Positions 22,722-27,097 of a stretch of 27,097 nt of DNA are shown here, piece after piece; position 1 is the stretch's first letter, and each line of letters opens with the position of its first letter. The notes below the pieces were generated by a model. The model was not told the DNA's origin. It saw nothing but the letters and a program-made list of their open reading frames with translations, and did no database searches. Made by a program: the position numbers and the translations under genes. This stretch comes from Bacteroidota bacterium (GTDB taxonomy: Bacteria > Bacteroidota > Bacteroidia > Bacteroidales > Bacteroidaceae). The stretch covers positions 1 through 27,097 of the forward strand of contig JAFABG010000029.1 in the NCBI GenBank assembly GCA_023426145.1, in the 5' to 3' direction.

Positions 22722-23703
22722 AAATTTTCTGTATCATTTCATTATATTCACTTTCCACTTCACTGCGACAAGTTATTCCCCCTCCACTTTTGAAAAACAA
22801 ACGTCCCTCTTCTTGCTCAACAAAGCGTATCATCACAGCACTATCGAGGTTCTGGCCATCATAATACCCCATAACCCCTGTATAAAATCCGCGATCATAA
22901 GTTTCGGAATTTTTGATTATTTCCATCGTTTTTTTCTTCGGCGCGCCAGTGATCGATCCGGCAGGTAAAAGCTTAAAGAGGATTTCGCCTAAGATTTCGG
23001 GGTAATTAACGGGTAATACTCCTTCTATTTCTGAACTTGTTTGAAGAATTTTGCCACAATGCGTCTGCAATTCATCTATATATCTGTATCGTGAAACGTT
23101 CACTTTGTCTGCAACCATACTTAAATCATTGCGAATTAAATCCACAATAGTAGCATGTTCAGCTGCTTCTTTAGAGTCATTCAGTAAATCTTGTGCTGCA
23201 TAAGGTGAAGAGGCATCAATGGTTCCTTTCATGGGAAATGAGCTAATTTTTCCATCCTTAATTCTAACAAATATTTCTGGAGAAAAAACCGTAAAATGAT
23301 CCTTGATCCATAGCTTATATTTTGCTTGTGAGCGAAGAAATATATCTTTTAAAGAAAGATTGGTATCGAGCAGACTACGGCAAGTTAGATTAGTCAAGAA
23401 ACTATTTCCCCCCAATATATTTTGCCGCACAATAGAAAACGAACGCTTATATGACTCAAAGCTTTCAGGCGAAAACTCCCAGCGAACAGCATTTTCTGAT
23501 GAAGAGTCAATCGTAGTCCGATCAGCATAAAACTGATTAGAAATTCCATTAAAGTCATATAAAATTTCAGCAGGATCTACCCTGCTCACTTCATCAATAT
23601 AAGAAGCATCCTGCAAATAGTTGATAACAAAAATGAATGGGCAACCCTCTTTCCCCAGATCATTCATTCTAGCTATAGCTTCTTCTTTGGTATATAAATG
23701 CAT
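22705..23703 (-). CDS. pabB: Aminodeoxychorismate synthase component I
   Basis: PabB converts chorismate plus ammonia to 4-amino-4-deoxychorismate on the way to p-aminobenzoate and folate. The protein has 332 residues from the ATG at 23703 (MHLYTKEEAIARM); an in-frame start 33 bp upstream lies in the promoter. The chorismate-binding domain shows FLTNLTCR, the PMKGTIDAS version of the PIKGT motif, IVDLIRNDLSMVA, LLPAGSITGAPKKKTMEII, FYTGVMGYY and SGGGITCRSEVESEYNEM. The family's lysine-containing GAPK and IRNDL blocks are intact. The N-terminal tryptophan-binding-like domain is reduced relative to the ~450-residue E. coli enzyme. pabC overlaps its 3' end. No pabA (glutaminase) is in the window. 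Confidence 0.9.
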   Translation of the reverse strand: MHLYTKEEAIARMNDLGKEGCPFIFVINYLQDASYIDEVSRVDPAEILYDFNGISNQFYADRTTIDSSSENAVRWEFSPESFESYKRSFSIVRQNILGGNSFLTNLTCRSLLDTNLSLKDIFLRSQAKYKLWIKDHFTVFSPEIFVRIKDGKISSFPMKGTIDASSPYAAQDLLNDSKEAAEHATIVDLIRNDLSMVADKVNVSRYRYIDELQTHCGKILQTSSEIEGVLPVNYPEILGEILFKLLPAGSITGAPKKKTMEIIKNSETYDRGFYTGVMGYYDGQNLDSAVMIRFVEQEEGRLFFKSGGGITCRSEVESEYNEMIQKIYVPIY

Positions 23704-23725
23704 AAAGTCTTTTATCTTTAGAGCG

Positions 23726-23743
23726 CAAAAATACACAAAAGTA
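23726..23743 (-). promoter_or_regulatory. Two staggered -7 elements upstream of pabB
   Basis: On the minus strand TATTTTTG (23726-23733) and TACTTTTG (23736-23743) both match TAnnTTTG. A TTTG at 23758-23761 is 24 bp from the first and 14 bp from the second, so neither has ideal spacing. Starts near 23722 or 23732 support the ATG at 23703. Confidence 0.5.
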
Positions 23744-23757
23744 GATAATTAAGCGCA

Positions 23758-23794
23758 CAAAAAAAGGCTGCAATCTATATTGCAACCTTTTTTT
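23758..23794 (-). terminator. Intrinsic terminator of the TPR gene
   Basis: AAAAAGG (23761-23767) and TGCAAT (23769-23774) pair with ATTGCA (23779-23784) and CCTTTTT (23786-23792), with one mismatch and a 4-nt loop. The minus strand continues into TTTTTTT. It lies 18 bp past the TPR gene stop and overlaps the region upstream of the pabB promoter. Confidence 0.88.
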
Positions 23795-23811
23795 ATAAAT
23801 AATAAAGCGTA

Positions 23812-24546
23812 TTATTTCATTGCGGCTTGAACTTGAGAAAGCATAGTTTGAGACTTCTTATCTTCAGGAGAAACTTTAATTGCCTCTTCCAAATAGCCAA
23901 CAGCTTCTTTAAATCTAGCATCAGCCTTTCCTTTTTCTTCTGCATATTGATCTGCATTCGAATTAGCCAAAGGCGCAGCACTCTTTAAGATTCTGGCACC
24001 GTCATTATAACATAATACTCCCAAGCTATACAAAGCATTTGTTTTATATGTTTTATGATTTACAGTGATTACCTTTTTAAAACTAGCTTCTGCTTCATCA
24101 AGCTTTCCAGCTTTTTGAGCAGCCAAACCAGCTTTTAAATAATGTAGACCATAATTCTTAATCATGGTTTTGTTGGTAGGATCAACTTTGAGACCTTCTT
24201 CCAAAGCAGCAATAGACTCATCTGTCTTATTCATTGCCGCCAAAGCCAAAGATTTACGTGCGTAAGCATTACCTGTATTAAAGCTCTTCTGAATGGCGAT
24301 ATCATAGCAGCTCACTGCTTCAGCATATTTTTTAACTTCATTAGCAGCCATTCCACAATAATAAGCTATAGCAGAATCCTGATTATTAGTCTGTTGCAAA
24401 TACTGGCTAAATTTAGCATACGCTACAGCATAGTTTTTTGCGTTAAAAGCGTCACTTCCTTCTTTCTTTAATTGGTTGGGATCTGATTGGGCAAAAATGT
24501 TAGTCACAGTAATACAAAATGCGAATAAAAAGATTAATTTCTTCAT
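23812..24546 (-). CDS. Exported tetratricopeptide repeat protein
   Basis: The protein has 244 residues from the ATG at 24546, which begins a clear signal peptide (MKKLIFLFAFCITVTNIFAQ). An in-frame ATG at 24720 would place 58 extra residues before it and lies upstream of a -7 element. The mature part is built of TPR helices: KEGSDAFNAKNYAVAYAKF, YYCGMAANEVKKYAEAVSCY, GNAYARKSLALAAMNKTDES, LAAQKAGKLDEAEASFKKV and ARFKEAVGYLEEAIKVSPED. TPR proteins give protein-protein scaffolds; the partner is unknown. It would lie in the periplasm or be membrane-associated. It is monocistronic, with its own terminator. Confidence 0.88.
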   Translation of the reverse strand: MKKLIFLFAFCITVTNIFAQSDPNQLKKEGSDAFNAKNYAVAYAKFSQYLQQTNNQDSAIAYYCGMAANEVKKYAEAVSCYDIAIQKSFNTGNAYARKSLALAAMNKTDESIAALEEGLKVDPTNKTMIKNYGLHYLKAGLAAQKAGKLDEAEASFKKVITVNHKTYKTNALYSLGVLCYNDGARILKSAAPLANSNADQYAEEKGKADARFKEAVGYLEEAIKVSPEDKKSQTMLSQVQAAMK

Positions 24547-24578
24547 AACTTTATTGTGTTTTTTAGTTGTTAATTCTC

Positions 24579-24586
24579 CAAAATTA
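24579..24586 (-). promoter_or_regulatory. -7 promoter element of the TPR gene
   Basis: The minus strand reads TAATTTTG, a perfect TAnnTTTG. The predicted start near 24575 leaves a leader of about 29 nt before the ATG at 24546. No convincing -33 element is seen. Confidence 0.5.
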
Positions 24587-24786
24587 AAAGATATAGTAGA
24601 AAGACGCACCATCGTTTTACCTTTTTTGGGTTTTTTGAAGGGTATGTAACGATAGTTATTCTTTCTCAAAAATGCATGTAGAATGTTTATTTTAGTTATT
24701 TCAATGGGTATATTCTTCATTAATCATTCGCTATTCGACCCTTAAATTTTAAGAAATGCTCAACAACGGAAACTCTATTTTTTATC

Positions 24787-24794
24787 TATATTTG
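24787..24794 (+). promoter_or_regulatory. -7 promoter element of yjbQ
   Basis: TATATTTG is a perfect TAnnTTTG. The predicted start near 24798 gives a leader of about 83 nt, long for this window and containing a small hairpin. No clear -33 TTTG is at the standard distance. Confidence 0.55.
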
Positions 24795-24829
24795 CAACAT
24801 TAAGTTTATAGCCGATCAATAGTATCATT

Positions 24830-24846
24830 CTCTCTCCCGAAGAGAG
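24830..24846 (+). other. Small leader hairpin before yjbQ
   Basis: CTCTCT (24830-24835) pairs with AGAGAG (24841-24846) around a 5-nt loop in the predicted 5' leader, ending 34 nt before the ATG. It may affect translation or stability; no known riboswitch is recognised. Confidence 0.3.
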
Positions 24847-24880
24847 TATTCTGAATCATAAAATAAGAGATAAGAAAATC

Positions 24881-25297
24881 ATGTGGAAACAAATTGAGTT
24901 TCAATTACGCTCTCGAGAGCGAGGCTTCCATCTTGTAACAGATGAAATTTTACGCGATTTACCTGTTTTACCGAAAGTAGGATTGCTACATCTATTTATT
25001 AAACACACTTCAGCAGGATTAAGTATCAACGAGAATGCCGATCCTGACGTCCGTGTGGATATGGAAGCGATTATCACTAAATTAATAAAAGAAAGAGAGC
25101 CCTATTATCAACATACGCTTGAAGGTGATGATGATATGCCTGCTCATGCCAAAAGCTCTCTGATAGGGAATTCAATTACAATACCTATTACAGATGGGAA
25201 GCTAAATGTTGGAACATGGCAGGGAATATATTTATGCGAATTTCGTAATTATGGGGGCAAAAGAAATGTTGTAGCGACTATTCAAGGAGAATGGTAA
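24881..25297 (+). CDS. yjbQ: YjbQ/UPF0047 family protein
   Basis: The 138-residue protein has all the family signatures: LFIKHTSAGLSINENADPDV with His42, YYQHTLEGDDDMPAHAKSSL with His78 and His89, and GTWQGIYLCEFRNYGG near the C-terminus. The three conserved histidines form a metal site in solved homologues. Family members have been reported to show a weak thiamine-phosphate synthase activity, which is why databases carry that name; the physiological role is not settled. It is cytoplasmic and alone, with a perfect -7 element upstream. No terminator is visible after it, and the gene-poor region beside the IS element follows directly. Confidence 0.93.
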   Translation: MWKQIEFQLRSRERGFHLVTDEILRDLPVLPKVGLLHLFIKHTSAGLSINENADPDVRVDMEAIITKLIKEREPYYQHTLEGDDDMPAHAKSSLIGNSITIPITDGKLNVGTWQGIYLCEFRNYGGKRNVVATIQGEW

Positions 25298-25298
25298 T

Positions 25299-25874
25299 TA
25301 TCACAAAGGTCATACGCTTTACTGGCATTGTTCAGGAAGAGCAAGAAAAGCCCCCGCTGCCCTAGGTGAATTACTTGCAAGAAGAGAGACATGCCTTTAT
25401 AAAATTTTACAGTTATTTCTATCCACTGATAGAAAGACAAAGCCACAGCAACCTTTTCAAGCTAGGCTGAGAAGCGGAAAGAAGAGGTTTTGATCAAAAT
25501 ACGGTTTACGTGAAGCGGAGAAACGGTTTAGATTCTCCAGCTTTCCTCAAAAGGTGTTCGAACAGACTATACCCTCTGCTTATCAAACAGTTAGCGTCTA
25601 TCCTTCTACTCATCCTCAGCCAGCAGACAGCAGTCCCCGAAAGGTGAAAGTGACAATAGTGACAAAAGTGCCATATAGTACTGCGGATTTTATCAACGAT
25701 ACCGAAGAGACTTATTAAGAAGGCAAAGGATATCGAAAAGAAGCCCCTACTTTTTATGAAAGCGTATACACCCATTCGGTTATTTTTTTAAACAATTTGG
25801 TGATTAATGAGGCCAACAAGCGAAAAAGAGATGTGTCTTTCCTATCGAACCTCATTCCCCTGAGTTCAGACTAA
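25299..25874 (+). pseudogene. Possible gene relic: one frame open across 192 codons apart from two stops
   Basis: One plus-strand frame runs from 25299 to the TAA at 25872-25874 and is broken only by TGA at 25491 and TAA at 25716. The middle part includes FRFSSFPQKVFEQTIPSAYQ and VKVTIVTKVPYSTADF; the last part includes EGKGYRKEAPTFYESVYTHS. I do not recognise the protein. For DNA of this composition so few stops are unusual, which suggests a decayed gene or a fragment of a mobile element. The frame has no clear start, and the antisense strand is also fairly open, so chance remains possible. Confidence 0.25.
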
Positions 25875-26366
25875 ACAGGACGTTGCTTACTGCGAGAGTT
25901 ACACGATTAGATTATATTAGATACTAACCGTCACCTGAAAGTCTAAAACAATAGCTATATTTCTTTTAGTGATACTAATTCGTATAATATTTTCGCGCAT
26001 TAATCAACAAGAACCCAAAGTAATATAAACTAAAATTTACTGTACAAATAAAAACGTTGAATAGGCTTTTCACTTGCTGTTTTATTGCTACGAGCATAGT
26101 AAATTGATGTTGGCTTCACTGCCTACTCCGAACGCGCGACCACTGAATAATCCCGATGCAATTCGGCAGTATATAGAAGATCATCCCAGCATATTCATGA
26201 CAGAAAAAAAGATTCTCACTCGCGCATAATACAATTTCAACACACGGAGGGTACATAGGTTACCAAAACAACTTAATTATCTATAAATCAATAAAGTAAG
26301 TCATAAACGAGATGAAAAGATGAAATAGAGAGTGACTATATGCACTTTTGTCACTTTTGTCACTTT
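25647..26366. repeat. Inverted pair of ~32-bp repeats built on GTGACAAAA units
   Basis: The 32 bases at 25647-25678 (AAAGTGACAATAGTGACAAA and onward to CATATAG) are matched in reverse complement by 26336-26366, with one substitution and one 1-base gap. Similarity continues a few bases further (AGTACT against AGTCACT). Within each copy GTGACAA(T/A)A is tandemly repeated. About 660 bp separate the arms. This could be an element edge or two members of a dispersed repeat. Confidence 0.7.
26107..26229 (+). CDS. 40-codon open frame of unknown status
   Basis: An ATG at 26107 opens 40 codons (MLASLPTPNARPLNNPDAIR, then QYIEDHPSIFMTEKKILTRA). The frame is open for 14 codons before the ATG as well. 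Composition is protein-like, but there is no recognised domain, close promoter or conserved neighbour. It may be a piece of a longer lost gene. Confidence 0.2.
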   Translation: MLASLPTPNARPLNNPDAIRQYIEDHPSIFMTEKKILTRA

Positions 26367-26420
26367 GGGGGTGAGGAGGTTCGATGATTTTGTAGTGTTT
26401 TTACAACGATTATTCAGTGG
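26140..26420. repeat. 13-bp perfect inverted repeat pair
   Basis: CCACTGAATAATC at 26140-26152 recurs as GATTATTCAGTGG at 26408-26420. The pair interlocks with the 32-bp inverted repeats, since one arm lies inside and the other outside that pair. This fits repeated insertion or rearrangement of related sequences. Confidence 0.5.
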
Positions 26421-26540
26421 CCTTAGGAAGATTATTCGTTGAATTTGCAGTGTTTATTTCGATAGAACTTGGTAGATTTTCATCGGTGCAGAACGCCCGA
26501 AATAACCTCTGCCGAAAATGATAAAGTACAATAAGTTAGA

Positions 26541-26584
26541 GCAAAAAAATCATTGAGAAGATTAAATAAATCTTTCCAATGATT
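26541..26584 (-). terminator. Minus-strand terminator-like hairpin
   Basis: AATCATTG (26548-26555) pairs with CAATGATT (26577-26584), and AAGATT (26558-26563) with AATCTT (26569-26574), around a 5-nt loop. The minus strand then runs into seven T (26543-26549). It would end a minus-strand transcript coming from the IS side. Confidence 0.7.
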
Positions 26585-26590
26585 GAAGAG

Positions 26591-26630
26591 AAAGATGGGA
26601 ATGATTGAGATAGATCTTTCCCATCTTTTT
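26591..26630 (+). terminator. Plus-strand terminator-like hairpin
   Basis: AAAGATGGGAA (26591-26601) pairs with TTCCCATCTTT (26618-26628) around a 16-nt loop, and T continues to 26630. It lies 7 bp from the minus-strand hairpin, so the two form a divergent pair of transcription stops. AATGATTGA occurs in both (26578 and 26600). Confidence 0.65.
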
Positions 26631-26678
26631 ACTTTTCTCTGTGCGTCTGTATCATCGGCAACGGGGCTTTAGCGACAT

Positions 26679-27097
26679 TGACCTCCTCCCATTATTCGGA
26701 CACAGCTAAATTAGAGTTTTCCTTGTAATTTAACACTTCATATTCCACCTGTTCCGGTGTCCTGTCTTGCAAAGAGCTATGTGGGCGATAGCTGTTATAA
26801 TCTCTACGCCACGACTCTATTTTATCTCTTGCGTCTTGCAAAGATAGGAACCTATTTGTATTTAAGCACTCATCTCTAAAGCTTCCATTAAAAGATTCTA
26901 TAAATGGATTATCCGTAGGTCTGCCAGGACGAGAAAAATCCAACGTTACTTTATTCTCGTATGCCCATCGATCCAATTCTTTTGAAACAAATTCCGGTCC
27001 ATTATCAACCTTTATTCTTTGTGGCTTAATGTCATAGAAAAGGTGTAATTGCTCTAATGTATGAACAACATCGTTACCTTTTAAGGATTGCCCAACT
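26679..27097 (-). mobile_element. Right end of an IS3-family insertion sequence (continues beyond the window)
   Basis: The element contains the C-terminal part of an IS3-type transposase. Its probable outer edge is TGACCTCCTCCCATTATTCG starting at 26679, which resembles the TGA-CC terminal repeats of some IS3 groups and overlaps the transposase stop at 26692. The other end is outside the window, so terminal repeats and target duplication cannot be compared. Confidence 0.75.
26692..27096 (-). CDS. IS3-family transposase OrfB, C-terminal part (runs off the window)
   Basis: The frame is open from the window edge (27096) to the TAA at 26692-26694, giving 134 residues of the rve-type integrase core. 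It begins VGQSLKGNDVVHTLEQLHLF. The second catalytic Asp is in IKVDNGPEFVSKEL, and the catalytic Glu is in NPFIESFNGSFRDECLN. SWRRDYNSYRPHSSLQDRTP and the Pro-Glu-Gln following are the usual OrfB C-terminus. A start inside this stretch is not needed: the N-terminal part and OrfA lie beyond the window. The visible part shows no frameshift or stop, so the element may be intact. Confidence 0.92.
   Translation of the reverse strand, partial: VGQSLKGNDVVHTLEQLHLFYDIKPQRIKVDNGPEFVSKELDRWAYENKVTLDFSRPGRPTDNPFIESFNGSFRDECLNTNRFLSLQDARDKIESWRRDYNSYRPHSSLQDRTPEQVEYEVLNYKENSNLAVSE

Larger units (their letters stand above)
25298..26691. other. Gene-poor, apparently decayed region next to the IS element
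   Basis: About 1.4 kb with no intact gene that I can recognise on either strand. It holds a stop-interrupted relic-like frame (25299-25874), a 32-bp imperfect inverted repeat pair (25647 and 26336), a 13-bp inverted repeat pair (26140 and 26408), a 40-codon open frame (26107-26229) and two back-to-back hairpins (26548-26630). A TATTTTCG at 25988-25995 is a near-match to the -7 element. No tRNA T-arm is seen. Confidence 0.6.

Noticed and set aside
24547..24720. Longer start for the TPR protein at 24720
   Set aside because: It would bury a typical signal peptide 58 residues inside the protein and lies upstream of the -7 element.
24798..24880. Thiamine (TPP) riboswitch in the yjbQ leader
   Set aside because: The leader is short and shows only a 6-bp hairpin; the conserved CTGAGA and ACCTGA elements of a TPP riboswitch are absent.
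25506..25775. 89-codon open frame on the minus strand
   Set aside because: It is antisense to the relic-like plus frame, has no recognised motif, promoter or neighbour, and its composition looks like a shadow.
25298..26691. CRISPR array or tRNA in the gene-poor stretch
   Set aside because: The GTGACAAAA units are only two or three contiguous copies without spacers, and no tRNA T-arm or cloverleaf was found on reading both strands.

Overview
The window looks like chromosomal DNA of a gut Bacteroides (Bacteroidota). The genes read as Bacteroides-type proteins: a Nudix-type sugar regulator, a xylose operon, a cytoplasmic GH13 enzyme and a small single-RRM RNA-binding protein. Start codons lack strong Shine-Dalgarno sequences, and many genes are preceded by the Bacteroides -7 element TAnnTTTG, sometimes with a TTTG -33 element 19-20 bp upstream. 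From memory, the order xylR-xylB-xylA-xylE / thiD / fabD / sucC-sucD resembles the B. thetaiotaomicron chromosome. I could not check this, and I do not assign a species.

Layout. 1-1082: a small exported, probably outer-membrane protein, then two hairpins. 1083-6304 (minus): the xylose operon, read regulator -> xylulokinase -> xylose isomerase -> xylose/H+ symporter, with a strong hairpin between xylA and xylE. 6305-10692 (plus): thiD, fabD and sucCD (succinyl-CoA synthetase), each unit with its own promoter or terminator. 10716-11600 (minus): an RRM protein whose promoter lies almost on its start codon, and a small secreted PepSY-like protein. 11745-12774: phased repeats and a class III PPK2 polyphosphate kinase. 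12952-15938 (plus): a tight three-gene module made of a small ECF-S-like membrane protein, a twin-arginine DUF362 protein and a six-cluster NapH-NapG-like iron-sulfur fusion. 16060-18599 (plus): a patatin-like lipase and a cytoplasmic alpha-amylase-family enzyme. 18661-21852 (minus): DUF2461, YhcH-family and glycogen branching enzyme genes. 22119-23703 (minus): folate genes pabB-pabC. 23812-24546 (minus): a secreted TPR protein. 24881-25297 (plus): a YjbQ-family protein. 25298-26678: 1.4 kb without an intact recognisable gene, containing inverted repeats, a stop-interrupted relic frame and back-to-back hairpins. 26679-27097: the right end of an IS3-family element whose transposase runs off the window.

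Most of the window is housekeeping and central carbon metabolism. The xylose genes carry xylose to xylulose-5-phosphate under a probable ligand-sensing repressor. The GH13 enzyme and GlgB are arranged convergently and both act on alpha-glucan, which suggests storage polysaccharide handling. The least explained parts are the ECF-S-like/DUF362/NapHG redox module and the decayed region beside the IS element.
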